Origin: Guyparkeria sp. WRN-7
GTDB taxonomy: Bacteria > Pseudomonadota > Gammaproteobacteria > Halothiobacillales > Halothiobacillaceae
DNA length: 64,000 nucleotides
Direction: 5' to 3'
NCBI RefSeq assembly: GCF_001641825.1
Contig: NZ_LRFH01000017.1
Span: forward strand, 1-64,000
Shown here: positions 1 to 8,448 of the stretch, piece after piece
Numbering within the stretch: the first letter of the stretch is position 1
Layout: every line of letters begins with the position of its first letter
Notes under the pieces: generated by a model
Databases searched by the model: none
What the model was told of the DNA's origin: nothing
Seen by the model: the letters and a program-made list of their open reading frames with translations, nothing else
Position numbers and translations under genes: made by a program

Positions 1-1181
1 CCATCAACGACATCCTCGCCGGCAAGGCGACGCTCGACCAGATCCAGGAGATCGATATCGAGGACCTGCTGGGGCGGGAACCGGTGGCTCCGGATGTCGA
101 GCTGATGCACCGCTGCATTACCGACAAGACGGTACTGGTGACCGGGGCGGGCGGGTCGATCGGCTCGGAGCTGTGCCGGCAGGTGATCGCGCAGGGTGCC
201 AAACGATTGATCCTGTTCGAGGTTTCGGAGTTCGCGCTCTATCGGATCGACCAGGAACTGCGCGCTTTGCCGGGGGTGGCCAACGGTGAGATCGAGGTGA
301 TCGCGGCACTGGGCAGTGTGCTCGACGAACGTCGCCTGGCGAGGCTGTTCGACCGGTTTGCGGTCGACACGGTCTATCACGCGGCGGCCTACAAGCATGT
401 GCCGCTGGTCGAACACAACCCGGTCGAGGGGCTGTCGAACAATGCGCTGGGTACCCTGATCGCGGCACGGCTCGCGGCGGCATCGAGCGTGTCCCATTTC
501 GTTCTGATCTCCACCGACAAGGCGGTCCGGCCGACCAACATCATGGGCGCGAGCAAGCGTCTTGCCGAGATGGCGTTGCAGGCGCTCCAGCCAAACTCGC
601 CCGACACCGTCTTCAGCATGGTGCGCTTCGGCAATGTGCTGGGATCCAGTGGCTCGGTCGTGCCGCTGTTCCGTCGGCAGATTGCCGACGGCGGGCCGAT
701 CACGGTCACGCACCCGGACATTACCCGTTACTTCATGACCATCCCGGAGGCCGTCGAGCTGGTCATCCAGGCGGGCAGCATGGCGCAGGGCGGGGACGTG
801 TTCGTGCTCGACATGGGCGAGCCGGTCAAGATTGCCCAGCTTGCCCGTCGCATGGTGCACCTCAGTGGCCTCGAGGTGCGTGACGAGCGCAATCCGGACG
901 GCGATGTCGAGATCGTCTATACCGGCCTGCGCCCGGGCGAAAAGCTGTTCGAGGAACTGTTGATCGGGGAGGCGGTAAGCGGCACCGCCCATCCGCGCAT
1001 ATTGCGCGCCAGCGAGGATTGTCTGCCCTGGAGCGTGTTCGAGAAACGCCTGGCTCGCTTGCGCAAGGACATGGACCGTTTCGACCTTCCGGCGGTGCGC
1101 ACTCACCTCGCCGATGTCGTGAGTGGTTACGAGCCTCACCATCGCATCGAGGATCACTGCTGGCAGGACGAGCCGAGCTGA
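1..1181 (+). CDS. nucleotide-sugar 4,6-dehydratase/epimerase, WbpM/CapD/FlaA1 family (5' truncated by window)
   Basis: The reading frame is open from base 3, so the gene starts upstream; a GTG at 84 is probably internal. What is visible is the cytoplasmic short-chain dehydrogenase domain of the membrane-anchored WbpM/CapD family, which makes 4,6-dehydrated UDP-HexNAc for O-antigen, capsule or glycan synthesis. The NAD-binding turn reads VTGAGGSIGSELCRQ. The segment STDKAVRPTNIMGASKR carries Met where most SDR enzymes have the catalytic Tyr, as is typical of this family, followed by Lys. A late LRPGEKLFEELL motif is also characteristic. The missing N-terminus should hold four membrane helices and a CoA-binding-like domain. 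The next gene is an O-antigen ligase, so this is the end of a surface-polysaccharide locus. Confidence 0.88.
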   Translation, partial: INDILAGKATLDQIQEIDIEDLLGREPVAPDVELMHRCITDKTVLVTGAGGSIGSELCRQVIAQGAKRLILFEVSEFALYRIDQELRALPGVANGEIEVIAALGSVLDERRLARLFDRFAVDTVYHAAAYKHVPLVEHNPVEGLSNNALGTLIAARLAAASSVSHFVLISTDKAVRPTNIMGASKRLAEMALQALQPNSPDTVFSMVRFGNVLGSSGSVVPLFRRQIADGGPITVTHPDITRYFMTIPEAVELVIQAGSMAQGGDVFVLDMGEPVKIAQLARRMVHLSGLEVRDERNPDGDVEIVYTGLRPGEKLFEELLIGEAVSGTAHPRILRASEDCLPWSVFEKRLARLRKDMDRFDLPAVRTHLADVVSGYEPHHRIEDHCWQDEPS

Positions 1182-1303
1182 TTCCGCCAACCGTGACGGG
1201 CCACGGTTGCCCGTGGGGCGCGATTCGCCGCGTGGCACGCGTGCAAATCCGGTGCACGGTACAATGCCTCGTTTCTCCTCTTGTTCACGGACGACCCTGA
1301 TTC

Positions 1304-2587
1304 ATGCCTTTCCTGCCCAAAAATGACGCTCGGATGCCTTCGGACTGGGACGGCTGGACGTGGGGTATCGTCACACTCTTCTCACTGACGATCTTCGCCT
1401 TGCCGTTCGGGCGGAGCGTCAATGCCCCGCTGGCTCTCCTGGCGCTCCTGGCCATCTGGCTGCTCGCGACCCGCGGGAAGGAAATCATCGGCCGACCAGC
1501 GATACGCTGGCTGCTTGTCCTGCTGACCGCGATCTGGCTGCCCCAGCTGCTGGCGCTTGCCGGGGCGGCGAATTTCGAGCGGGCATCGAACACGGCCGCC
1601 TACTACCCGTTTTACGCGCTGGCCGCATTGCCGGTGATCTGGGCCGCTTATCGGCATGACATCACGCCCTTTCTGCTGAACGTGGTGCTGGGCGTGTGTC
1701 TTGTCTGGGCGATCGATGGGCTGATCCAGTTCTTCCTCGGCTCGAATCTGTTCGGTTTTCCGTACAACGAGCGGCGACTGACCGGGATGTTCCACCCCAA
1801 TCTGACCATGGGCGTGGTGATGGCGCAGTTGCTGCCGCTCGTACTGGAGGCCGTTCGGCGCCTCATGCACCGTCGTCTGGTCTGGGGGCTCACGCTTCTG
1901 CCGATCCTGATGACGATCGTGTTGACCGGCTCGCGGTCCGCCATGCTGGTCATGGGCCTTGCCGTGCTCGCCTATGGCGGGCTTGTCGTCTGGCGGTATC
2001 GGGTGCGCTGGCAGTGGATGCTCGCGGCATTGCTCGGTCTCGTGCTTGCCATCAGCGCCGTCCTGACGGTCTCCCCGCAGACCCGAGATCGGGTGATGGT
2101 CACCGCCAAGGTGTTCGATTTTGACCGCGAGGCATTCAATGCGGCGACGGCCATGCGGGGGGATGTCTGGACTGCCGGTTGGCAGCTGGCCCAGGATGAC
2201 CCCTGGCTGGGCGTGGGCGTGCGCGGTTTCGAGGCGCTGGCGGTCGATCGTGGATACAGCGAGGTCCGCTACACGCATCTTCATCTGTTTGCTCTGGACG
2301 TGCAGGTCAGCACCGGCCTGATCGGCCTGTCGGCCTATCTGCTTGGCTACGTGCTTTTTCTTGTGTTCCTGTGGCGATATGGCGGGCGGGACATGATTGC
2401 CGGAGCCGGCGCTCTCGCTGTCGGGCTGGCGCTCTGGCCGCTGAATACCCATTTTGGCTTCTATGCCTCGTACACACTCGCGGTCGTCTGGCCCGTCATC
2501 GGCCTTGCGACCGCGCTTGTGGTGGCCGGAGAGCGACATAGGGCGATCGTGAACTCATCGTTGGGTGCTGGTACTGGCGCCGATTGA
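1304..2587 (+). CDS. O-antigen ligase / polymerase family membrane protein (Wzy_C domain)
   Basis: A 427-residue polytopic inner-membrane protein with about 10-12 hydrophobic segments. The central [10 protein letters not shown] segment, a long periplasmic loop and a [10 protein letters not shown]...HLHLF stretch match the Wzy_C/WaaL family, which joins polymerised O-antigen or another glycan from undecaprenyl pyrophosphate onto lipid A-core, a protein or another acceptor. The conserved loop histidine is plausibly in THLHLF. It follows the nucleotide-sugar dehydratase by 122 bases on the same strand. The start is the first ATG; a second ATG nine codons on is also possible. Family calls in this group do not separate ligases from polymerases or protein-glycosylating enzymes, so the acceptor is unknown. 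Confidence 0.8.
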   Translation: MPFLPKNDARMPSDWDGWTWGIVTLFSLTIFALPFGRSVNAPLALLALLAIWLLATRGKEIIGRPAIRWLLVLLTAIWLPQLLALAGAANFERASNTAAYYPFYALAALPVIWAAYRHDITPFLLNVVLGVCLVWAIDGLIQFFLGSNLFGFPYNERRLTGMFHPNLTMGVVMAQLLPLVLEAVRRLMHRRLVWGLTLLPILMTIVLTGSRSAMLVMGLAVLAYGGLVVWRYRVRWQWMLAALLGLVLAISAVLTVSPQTRDRVMVTAKVFDFDREAFNAATAMRGDVWTAGWQLAQDDPWLGVGVRGFEALAVDRGYSEVRYTHLHLFALDVQVSTGLIGLSAYLLGYVLFLVFLWRYGGRDMIAGAGALAVGLALWPLNTHFGFYASYTLAVVWPVIGLATALVVAGERHRAIVNSSLGAGTGAD

Positions 2588-2609
2588 CCCAGTCCACTGC
2601 TGGGTTTTT
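2588..2609 (+). terminator. intrinsic terminator after O-antigen ligase gene
   Basis: CCCAG and CTGGG form a five-base-pair stem with a seven-base loop, followed directly by five T. It begins immediately after the stop codon of the ligase gene. Confidence 0.6.
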
Positions 2610-2664
2610 GCATCTAGCCCCGCCAGAGAGCGCCATCGCCTGCTATCCTTTGGTCAGATTTGCA

Positions 2665-2696
2665 CCTCCCGGCTCCGGTCGGGAGGCCGTCTTTTT
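2665..2696 (+). terminator. terminator-like hairpin in the leader of the superoxide dismutase gene
   Basis: CCTCCCG and CGGGAGG pair perfectly (7 bp, 8-base loop) and are followed, after CCGTC, by TTTTTG. The hairpin ends about 28 bases before the sod ATG and lies in the same orientation. It is either a second terminator for the upstream unit or part of the sod leader. Confidence 0.5.
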
Positions 2697-2724
2697 GTTG
2701 AGCAACCAAGAAGGAGATCTCGAT

Positions 2725-3333
2725 ATGGCTTTCCAACTGCCTGATCTGCCGTACGGCTACGGTGACCTGGAGAAGTCCATCGACGCACAGACGATGGAAC
2801 TGCACCACTCCAAGCACCACAACACCTACGTCACCAAGCTGAACGACGCCATCAAGGACACCGAGTGGGACGACAAGCCCATCGACGAGATCATGGCGAA
2901 CATCTCCAAGCTGCCGACTGCCGTGCGCAATAACGGTGGCGGTCACTTCAACCACGACATGTTCTGGAAGATGATGTCGCCGAACGGTGGCGGTAAGCCG
3001 AGCGGTGTGCTGGCGGACGACATCGCCTCGACCTTCGGCTCGTTCGATGACTTCGTCGAGAAGTTCAACAATGCCGCACTTACCCGTTTCGGCTCCGGCT
3101 GGGCATGGCTGGTGGTCGATGGCAGCGGCAATCTGCAGGTCACCTCCACGCCGAACCAGGACAACCCGGCCATGGACATCGCCGAGGTCAAGGGCAGCCC
3201 GATCCTGGGCCTGGACGTCTGGGAGCATGCCTACTACCTGCGTTACCAGAACCGCCGTCCGGACTACGTCAACGCCTTCTGGGACGTGGTCAACTGGGAC
3301 GAGGTGGTCAAGCGCTACGACGCGGCCAAGTAA
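2725..3333 (+). CDS. sodA: superoxide dismutase, Mn-type (SodA-like)
   Basis: A 202-residue superoxide dismutase that converts superoxide to oxygen and hydrogen peroxide, probably in the cytoplasm since no signal peptide is seen. Metal ligands are visible at His27 ([10 protein letters not shown]), His77 ([10 protein letters not shown]), Asp163 and His167 (LDVWEHAYY). The GGGHFNH and STPNQDNP motifs are the Mn-type signatures; Fe enzymes usually have different residues at these sites. Cambialistic use of Fe cannot be excluded. The start is the ATG at 2725, preceded by an AAGGAG ribosome site. The open frame extends upstream to a TTG at 2584, but that extension crosses a terminator hairpin and has no homology. 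It is a single-gene unit ending in a strong terminator. Confidence 0.93.
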   Translation: MAFQLPDLPYGYGDLEKSIDAQTMELHHSKHHNTYVTKLNDAIKDTEWDDKPIDEIMANISKLPTAVRNNGGGHFNHDMFWKMMSPNGGGKPSGVLADDIASTFGSFDDFVEKFNNAALTRFGSGWAWLVVDGSGNLQVTSTPNQDNPAMDIAEVKGSPILGLDVWEHAYYLRYQNRRPDYVNAFWDVVNWDEVVKRYDAAK

Positions 3334-3359
3334 GCCGTCTCACCGCCGCAACGAGAAAA

Positions 3360-3384
3360 GCCGGGCTTGCGCCCGGCTTTTTTT
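3360..3384 (+). terminator. intrinsic terminator of sodA
   Basis: GCCGGGC-TTGC-GCCCGGC stem-loop followed by seven T, 26 bases after the sodA stop. Confidence 0.9.
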
Positions 3385-3409
3385 ATGCCGGACTCGTGGT
3401 TTCCGGCAC

Positions 3410-3432
3410 AAAAAAACCGCCCCGAAGGGCGG
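3410..3432 (-). terminator. intrinsic terminator of the FadL-type porin gene
   Basis: Read on the minus strand: CCGCCC-TTCG-GGGCGG followed by seven T. It lies 22 bases past the porin stop codon and faces the sodA terminator. Confidence 0.88.
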
Positions 3433-3454
3433 TTCTGTTCGAAGCGGTCGTGGC

Positions 3455-4819
3455 TTAGAACTTGTAGGTGTAACCCACGGTTGCCTCGTACTGCTTCATG
3501 CGGATGGTGAGGTCCTGGGTCGTGGTGCCACCACTGAGCTGGGTCAGGAGCGGGTTGGAGCCGTTGACCTCGACCTCGGGGGCGTACATGAATGCACCGT
3601 GCAGCTCGTGGTTCTTGTTGAACGCGTAGCTGAAGCCGGCGGTGTAGTGGTTCTCGACCACGCCCGGAGCGATGGTGTTGAACAGCGCGTCTTCCGAGCT
3701 GATCGGGTTGTCGCCACGGTTCCAGCCGGCGCGCAGCTGCAGCTGCGGAGTGGCTTGCCACTGAACGCCCAGCTTGAATACGTCGACATCGCTCCAGCCG
3801 AAGCCGGCGCCATCTTCGCCGCCCAGACACTTGCTGGTGTCGCCGCCCATGCACATGAACAGGTATTCATTGGACGGGTTGGAAATCGCCTTCACGCCGT
3901 CGTAGTTGATGCGCTGGTAGTCGAAGGTGACGGTGACGTCCTCGTGCACGTCGGCCGCGATGCCGAGAGTCCAGGTGGCCGGGATGTCGAAGTCGCCACC
4001 CTCGGCAAACAGGCCGGAGTACTTGTCGAATTCGTCGGTGTCGATCTCGGACTGGTAGCTGGCTGCCAGGGCGATCTTGTCGGTCGGCTTGAAGGTGACG
4101 CCGATCTTGCCGCCGTAGCCCCAGACCTTGTCGTGACCGTTGTTGGTCATGTTGGCCGGGTCAACAGTGAACGGCGGCAGCGGGTAGGCCTGTGCGACCG
4201 GGCCGGTGCCGTTGAAGTTGCCCAGGCCCTTGGCCTTGAACTTCTGACGGGCGATGACGGCGCTGATGCCGACAGTCAGCTTGTCTTCCATGAACTGACG
4301 GGAGTAGGTCGGCGTGATGAACAGCTGCTCGAGGTTCACGCCGGCAGGGCCGTCACCGTAGGGGCCGTCGGCCGGGACGCCCGGGAAGCCCAGGTAGTTG
4401 CCGGAAATCGCCGGGAAGTCGGTGTTCATGCCACCGTTGCCGTAGACCGCGATACCGATGCTGTCGTCCTCGGTGAGGGCGTAGCTCATGCCCAGGCTCG
4501 GGATGTAGAACGCTTCACGGTCACTGTCGCCTTCGCCGGACAGAGTGCCTGCCGGGCTGGTGGTTTCGAACTCGTAACCACGAACCGGCTTGAACCACGA
4601 GACGTCGAAGTGAACCTGATCGCTCACGTCCGCGAGGGCGGCCGGGTTGCTGGCGATTGCCATGACGTTGTCGTTGGCGAAGGCAACGCCGCCGCCTGCC
4701 ATGCCCATGCTCTTCACGCCGTAGCCGTGCGAGAAGTAGCCGTTGGTGGCGTGGGCGGTGCCGGCGGCGAGAGTCGCGCCGGTGATGGCTGCTGCTAGCA
4801 GGGTCCTTTTGAAGGTCAT
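3455..4819 (-). CDS. FadL/TodX-family outer-membrane transport protein
   Basis: A 454-residue outer-membrane beta-barrel of the FadL family, which takes up long-chain fatty acids or other hydrophobic compounds. The N-terminus MTFKRTLLAAAITGATLAAG is a clear Sec signal peptide ending near AHA. The mature start NGYFSHGYGVKSMGMAGGGV and the following NPAALADV are hallmarks of the FadL hatch region. The protein ends in KF with a terminal aromatic residue, as expected for barrel assembly. The start at 4819 was chosen because the signal peptide begins there and a GGAAAGAGG ribosome site precedes it; the longer open frame has no leader. A perfect palindrome lies 63-80 bases upstream. The substrate is unknown. 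Confidence 0.9.
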   Translation of the reverse strand: MTFKRTLLAAAITGATLAAGTAHATNGYFSHGYGVKSMGMAGGGVAFANDNVMAIASNPAALADVSDQVHFDVSWFKPVRGYEFETTSPAGTLSGEGDSDREAFYIPSLGMSYALTEDDSIGIAVYGNGGMNTDFPAISGNYLGFPGVPADGPYGDGPAGVNLEQLFITPTYSRQFMEDKLTVGISAVIARQKFKAKGLGNFNGTGPVAQAYPLPPFTVDPANMTNNGHDKVWGYGGKIGVTFKPTDKIALAASYQSEIDTDEFDKYSGLFAEGGDFDIPATWTLGIAADVHEDVTVTFDYQRINYDGVKAISNPSNEYLFMCMGGDTSKCLGGEDGAGFGWSDVDVFKLGVQWQATPQLQLRAGWNRGDNPISSEDALFNTIAPGVVENHYTAGFSYAFNKNHELHGAFMYAPEVEVNGSNPLLTQLSGGTTTQDLTIRMKQYEATVGYTYKF

Positions 4820-4881
4820 TCCTCTTTCCTCTCCTGTCGTCAATTCCATTGCCTGAAATCGTTGTTGTTTAAATCCATGTC

Positions 4882-4899
4882 GCCGACAGTCCTGTCGGC
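4882..4899. promoter_or_regulatory. perfect palindrome upstream of the FadL-type gene (operator candidate)
   Basis: GCCGACAG-TC-CTGTCGGC is an 8+2+8 perfect inverted repeat lying 63-80 bases before the porin ATG. The position and symmetry suit a dimeric repressor site; no T-run follows on either strand, so it is not a terminator. Confidence 0.45.
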
Positions 4900-5162
4900 A
4901 TGCAGAGCACGTTGATCGGGCCTGGCTATTTCCTTGCCAAGGCAATCCTTGCGGCCGTCTGCATCGGCCCGCCCGGATCAGCGACGATGATCAACGTATC
5001 AGAACCCGTTAATTTTCCCATTCAAAAACATTAAGTGATGATTAAAAAACCTAGTGCCGAGCTGGGAGAGTGATTTCCATATATTAGAGGTCGCTTAATC
5101 AGAGTCATTGGTGCATAGGTAAGCTGCTGAATATGCAGTGGTAGTTAGGTATTTTCCGTGGC

Positions 5163-5202
5163 ATTCACGATTCGCGGGGTGGTTTTCTGCAAAACCGTGA
5201 AT
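5163..5202. other. nested inverted repeat with a 12-base one-sided bulge
   Basis: An inner hairpin, GGTTTT-CTGC-AAAACC (5181-5196), is directly continued by GTGAAT (5197-5202), which pairs with ATTCAC (5163-5168). Twelve bases (5169-5180) are left bulged on one side only. The role is unknown. Confidence 0.5.
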
Positions 5203-5479
5203 CCTTGAACGACGTGCCTGCAAGAAAAATTCGCAGAGTCGGCTCCATTGTGGCGGACCGCATTGGCGCCCAACGGGCGACGTGGAGCGTGAGGGGGGCG
5301 CAACCGGTGAAACGTCGTGATGAGCCGGCGACGTCAAGAGCGCCAACTTGGCGGCCAGCCGGTGTAGGCGGGCCTGCTGCACGGCCGTCTGTGCGATACC
5401 GGAACACGTTCGTGGGGCGAATTGCGCTAGGGTTCTCCAGAGGGATCTCATTTTCTCGGATCGAAGCGTGGAGGAACGG

Positions 5480-6346
5480 ATGAAGTTGATGACCTGTTCG
5501 ATCGATGGTCGGCAACGGATCGCCATGTACGTCGGGGGCGCGACCGTGGCCGACCTGGCTGCGACAACGGATTGTTTTCCCGAATCGATGGTGGCGTTGA
5601 TCGAGCAGTGGGACGACTGGAAGGGCTCGATCGAGAGTCTGGCCGAGCAGGCGCCACGACGATCTTTGTCGGATGTTCGCGTCGAGGCACCTGTTCCTGT
5701 GCCCAAGCGCGATATCTTCTGTGTCGGCAAGAACTACGCGGATCACGTCAACGAAGTGAAAGCGCTTGGCTACGGCTCCATCCCGAGCCACCCGATCGTC
5801 TTTTCCAAGGCAACCACGACGGTCAATCGTCCGGATGGCCTGGTGGATCTGTCCGCCGACCCAACCGAGACCACGGACTACGAGGGCGAGCTCGCCGTGG
5901 TGATCGGCAAGGGCGGGCGTTATATCGACGAGCGCGATGCCCGTGATCACGTCTTCGGCTACACGCTGATCAACGATGTTTCCGCGCGTGACCTGCAAGG
6001 ACGTCACGTGCAGTGGTTCCTCGCCAAGAGCATTGACGGCTATGCCCCCATGGGGCCGGTGATCCTCACCGAGGAGGCGGCCGGGAATGTGCGCGACTGG
6101 CGGCTGCAGACCCGCGTCAACGGCGAGTTGCGTCAGGACGCCTCGCTCGACCAGATGATCTTTTCCGTGCCCGAGATCATCGCGACGATCTCCCGCTACG
6201 TCACGCTGCAGCCGGGGGACATCATCGCCACCGGCACACCTGCCGGGGTCGGGGCAGGGCACGAGCCGCCGGTCTACCTCAAGCCGGGCGACGAGGTGCG
6301 GGTCTCGATCGAGGCAATCGGTGAACTGGTGAGCCGCTTCGTCTGA
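5480..6346 (+). CDS. fumarylacetoacetate hydrolase (FAH) family protein
   Basis: A 288-residue protein of the FAH/2-keto-4-pentenoate hydratase fold. Members of this family hydrolyse, hydrate, isomerise or decarboxylate beta-keto acids using Mg or Mn; examples are fumarylpyruvate hydrolase, 5-carboxymethyl-2-hydroxymuconate isomerase and oxaloacetate decarboxylase. Diagnostic segments are CVGKNYADHVNE, DYEGELAVVIG with the metal-binding Glu pair, INDVSARDLQ with the metal-binding Asp, and the C-terminal GDIIATGTPAGVG. The start at 5480 has a GGAGG site five bases upstream; longer open frame further upstream lacks homology. It stands alone, with no aromatic-degradation neighbours, so the substrate is not predictable. 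Confidence 0.88.
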   Translation: MKLMTCSIDGRQRIAMYVGGATVADLAATTDCFPESMVALIEQWDDWKGSIESLAEQAPRRSLSDVRVEAPVPVPKRDIFCVGKNYADHVNEVKALGYGSIPSHPIVFSKATTTVNRPDGLVDLSADPTETTDYEGELAVVIGKGGRYIDERDARDHVFGYTLINDVSARDLQGRHVQWFLAKSIDGYAPMGPVILTEEAAGNVRDWRLQTRVNGELRQDASLDQMIFSVPEIIATISRYVTLQPGDIIATGTPAGVGAGHEPPVYLKPGDEVRVSIEAIGELVSRFV

Positions 6347-6371
6347 GAGGTGGCGGGTGCCGCCAACGCTC

Positions 6372-7757
6372 CTAGAGCTCGATCATTTCGCCCTGTTCGG
6401 GCATCAGCACCTCGGTGCCGTGCAGGGTCTCGCCAAAGGCCGCCATCACCTCTTCCTCGCCGTGGACCAGGATGGTCCGGTCCGGCTTGATCGCGCCATG
6501 CCACGCGAGCAGTTCGTCGCGATCGGCGTGGGCGGAGAAGCCGTTGATGGTGTGCAGTTGTGCCTTGATGGGGATGTCGTCGCCGAACAGGCGGATGCGC
6601 TCGGCCCCGTCGATCAGGTGCCGTGCAAACGTGCCCGGTGCGGCCCAGCCGACGAAGATCACGCTCGCCTCGCGTCGCCACAGGTTGTGGCGCAGGTGGT
6701 GGCGTACGCGCCCGCCGGTACACATGCCGGACCCCGCCATGATCACCGCGCCGCCACTCAGGCGATTGAGGGCCATCGAATCGGCGGTCTCGCGGGTGAA
6801 GTGCACGCCGGGCAGCCAGAACGGGTCGTCGCCGCGCTCGAATAGGGCGCAGGCATCCTCGTCGTAGCACTCGGGGTGGTGGCGGAATATCTCGGTGGCC
6901 GAGATGGCCATCGGCGAATCGAGAAATACCGGCAGGGTGCGGGGGATGATGCCCTGTTCCACGCCTTCGCGCAGGTGATAGAGGAGCTCCTGGGCCCGCT
7001 CGAGCGCGAACGTGGGGATGATCACGTTGCCGCCACGCGCCATGGTCTCGTTGATGATGTCGTACATCTCCTGGACCGACGGGGCGAGCGGCTTGTGATC
7101 GCGGTCGCCATAGGTGGTCTCCATCACCACGGTTTCGGCCGGCGGTGGCGGTACCGGGTCGCGCAGGATAGGGCGATTGCTGCTGCCGATGTCGCCCGAG
7201 AAGATGATCGCCTTTTCGTCCGCGCCATCGCGGTAGGTCAGGCGGATGCTGGCTGAGCCGAGGATGTGGCCGGCATCGTAGAAGGTCGCCGTCACACCGG
7301 GCGCCAGTTCCAGTTCGCGCTCGTAATGCGCCTTGCGACCGAAAAGATCCATGGTGTTGAGGGCATCGAGTTCGCCATAGAGCGGTTCAAGCGGCTTCTT
7401 GCCGCGCCGTTTGGCCTTGCGCGCATGCCGTTCGGCCTCTTCTTCCTGAAGATGGGCCGCGTCCAGCAACACCACGCGGGCGAGTTCTCTAGTGGCCGGG
7501 GTGGCGATGATCTCGCCCTCGAAGCCGCGCTTGACCAGCAACGGGATGCGACCGCAGTGGTCGAGGTGGGCGTGGGTGAGCAGGAGGAGGTCGATCTCGG
7601 CGGGATCGAAACCGAACGGCGCGGTGTTTTCCTCGTCGATCTCGTGGCCGCCCTGGAACAGCCCGCAGTCGACAAGCACCTTGAGCCCGTCGAGCTCCAG
7701 CAAGTGGCAGGAGCCGGTCACGCCCCGGTTCGCACCGTGAAAGGACAAGCGCATCAT
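6372..7757 (-). CDS. metallo-beta-lactamase / beta-CASP RNase (YSH1/CPSF-like)
   Basis: A 461-residue soluble protein combining a metallo-beta-lactamase core with a beta-CASP insert, as in CPSF73-like RNA exo/endonucleases (COG1236). Zinc motifs are visible: THAHLDHCG (motif II), DAGHILGSAS (motif III/IV region) and METTYGDR. GFSAHADRDEL and VHGEEE near the C-terminus are the beta-CASP B and C motifs. The start is the ATG at 7757 with GGGAGG at the right distance; a second ATG follows immediately. The hydrolase gene upstream on the plus strand ends only 25 bases away, so the two converge. In bacteria of this type the role is taken to be RNA processing, but the target is not known. Confidence 0.87.
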   Translation of the reverse strand: MMRLSFHGANRGVTGSCHLLELDGLKVLVDCGLFQGGHEIDEENTAPFGFDPAEIDLLLLTHAHLDHCGRIPLLVKRGFEGEIIATPATRELARVVLLDAAHLQEEEAERHARKAKRRGKKPLEPLYGELDALNTMDLFGRKAHYERELELAPGVTATFYDAGHILGSASIRLTYRDGADEKAIIFSGDIGSSNRPILRDPVPPPPAETVVMETTYGDRDHKPLAPSVQEMYDIINETMARGGNVIIPTFALERAQELLYHLREGVEQGIIPRTLPVFLDSPMAISATEIFRHHPECYDEDACALFERGDDPFWLPGVHFTRETADSMALNRLSGGAVIMAGSGMCTGGRVRHHLRHNLWRREASVIFVGWAAPGTFARHLIDGAERIRLFGDDIPIKAQLHTINGFSAHADRDELLAWHGAIKPDRTILVHGEEEVMAAFGETLHGTEVLMPEQGEMIEL

Positions 7758-7841
7758 GGTCGACCTCCCTGGCCGTCGCCGCATCGGTTGATGCCTCTAT
7801 TCAAGCACGTAAACGTGCTCGTTGTTGCTGCGCCTGAAACG

Positions 7842-7867
7842 AAAAAAGGCGACACCTGGATGTCGCC
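7842..7867 (-). terminator. terminator of tRNA-Leu
   Basis: On the minus strand GGCGACA-TCCAGG-TGTCGCC is followed by six T, twenty bases after the tRNA 3' end. Confidence 0.88.
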
Positions 7868-7887
7868 TTCAATCGTCGAGTCGGTTC

Positions 7888-7974
7888 TGGTGCCGAGGGT
7901 CGGACTCGAACCGACACGGGTTTTACCCCGGCGGATTTTGAATCCGCTGCGTCTACCAATTCCGCCACCCCGGC
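7888..7974 (-). tRNA. tRNA-Leu (anticodon CAA)
   Basis: An 87-base class II tRNA read on the minus strand. The acceptor arms GCCGGGG and CCTCGGC pair with one G-U, the 3' CCA is encoded, and the D-arm has the leucine-type AATTGGTAGACGC. The anticodon loop TTCAAAA sits between GCGGA and TCCGC and gives anticodon CAA (reads UUG). The long variable arm CCGGGGTAAAACCCG and the T-arm GTCGG-TTCGAGT-CCGAC are intact. It is a single tRNA unit with its own terminator. Confidence 0.97.
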
Positions 7975-7984
7975 AGGGAGGCGA

Positions 7985-8013
7985 AAGGTAGCGCACCTGT
8001 GGTACAAAGGCAA
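7985..8013 (-). promoter_or_regulatory. possible sigma-70 promoter of tRNA-Leu
   Basis: On the minus strand TTGCCT and TACCTT are separated by 17 bases, and the -10 box ends 10 bases before the tRNA 5' end. The hexamers match the consensus only moderately; spacing and position carry the call. Confidence 0.4.
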
Positions 8014-8065
8014 GATGCCGGGCGACCTCGGATGGCGCCGGCAAGCCGACTCAAGCTCATTCGAT

Positions 8066-8085
8066 GACCCCGACCGCTCGGGGTC
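8066..8085 (+). other. strong hairpin 24 bases upstream of the DUF3301 gene
   Basis: GACCCCGA-CCGC-TCGGGGTC is a perfect 8-bp stem with a 4-base loop and no T-run. It would sit in the 5' leader of the DUF3301/DUF3024 transcript. Confidence 0.4.
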
Positions 8086-8109
8086 GTCTCGTCAAGGAAC
8101 CGTCAATCG

Positions 8110-8445
8110 ATGTGGACCCTCGGGGACCTTTTCATCCTGATCCTGGTGATCGCCGCCGTGGGCATCTGGGTGCGGCACGATCGCTTTCGACGCCGCGCCC
8201 TGGCCCTGGCCCGACAGGCGACCGACAAGGCCGACGTTCAGCTGCTCGATCAGACGGTCAGCCTGCGTCGCGTCGGCCTGGCGCGCGATGACCGGGGATG
8301 GCCGCACTTGACCCGTCGGTTCGGTTTCGAATTCTCCAAGAGCGGTTACGACCGCTTTCGCGGGCATGTCGATTTTGCGGGCGACCGGCTGGCCGACCTC
8401 GAGCTGGACCTGGGCGACCCGCACTGGCGTCACGAACGCGACTGA
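8110..8445 (+). CDS. DUF3301 family membrane-anchored protein
   Basis: A 111-residue protein with one N-terminal transmembrane helix (about residues 7-21, FILILVIAAVGIWV) and a basic stop-transfer stretch RHDRFRRR. The rest is soluble and contains LLDQTVSLRRV and FGFEFS, the conserved features of the uncharacterised gammaproteobacterial DUF3301 family. It is probably anchored in the inner membrane with its bulk in the cytoplasm. The gene for a DUF3024 protein begins three bases after its stop, so the two are likely co-transcribed. No function is established. Confidence 0.8.
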   Translation: MWTLGDLFILILVIAAVGIWVRHDRFRRRALALARQATDKADVQLLDQTVSLRRVGLARDDRGWPHLTRRFGFEFSKSGYDRFRGHVDFAGDRLADLELDLGDPHWRHERD

Positions 8446-8448
8446 TCG

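Larger units (their letters stand above)
4820..5479. other. 660-base divergent intergenic region, partly AT-rich
   Basis: This is the promoter region between the FadL-type gene (minus) and the FAH-family gene (plus). It holds an 18-base palindrome at 4882-4899, a distinctly AT-rich stretch at about 5000-5110 that stands out against the GC-rich genome, and a compound hairpin at 5163-5202. A 92-codon open frame at 5205-5483 on the plus strand has no recognisable features, and I do not call it a gene. Confidence 0.6.

Noticed and set aside
1382-2539. 385-codon minus-strand open frame opposite the O-antigen ligase
   Set aside because: Antisense shadow with biased composition and no motif.
2584-2724. 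N-terminal extension of sodA from a TTG
   Set aside because: It crosses a terminator and a hairpin and has no similarity to the family; the ATG at 2725 has a good ribosome site.
2725-3333. Fe-type superoxide dismutase
   Set aside because: The GGGHFNH and STPNQDNP motifs are those of Mn-type enzymes.
2987-4798. 603-codon plus-strand open frame across sodA and the porin gene
   Set aside because: Its sequence is Arg/Ser- and Val/Gly-rich without motifs, and it lies over two well-supported genes. It is a shadow typical of GC-rich DNA.
5163-5202. integron attC-like site
   Set aside because: No core-site sequences for an integrase, no repeats nearby and no integrase gene.
5205-5483. 92-codon plus-strand open frame before the FAH gene
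   Set aside because: Arg-rich, no ribosome site I can support, no family resemblance, and it overlaps the FAH gene's ribosome site.
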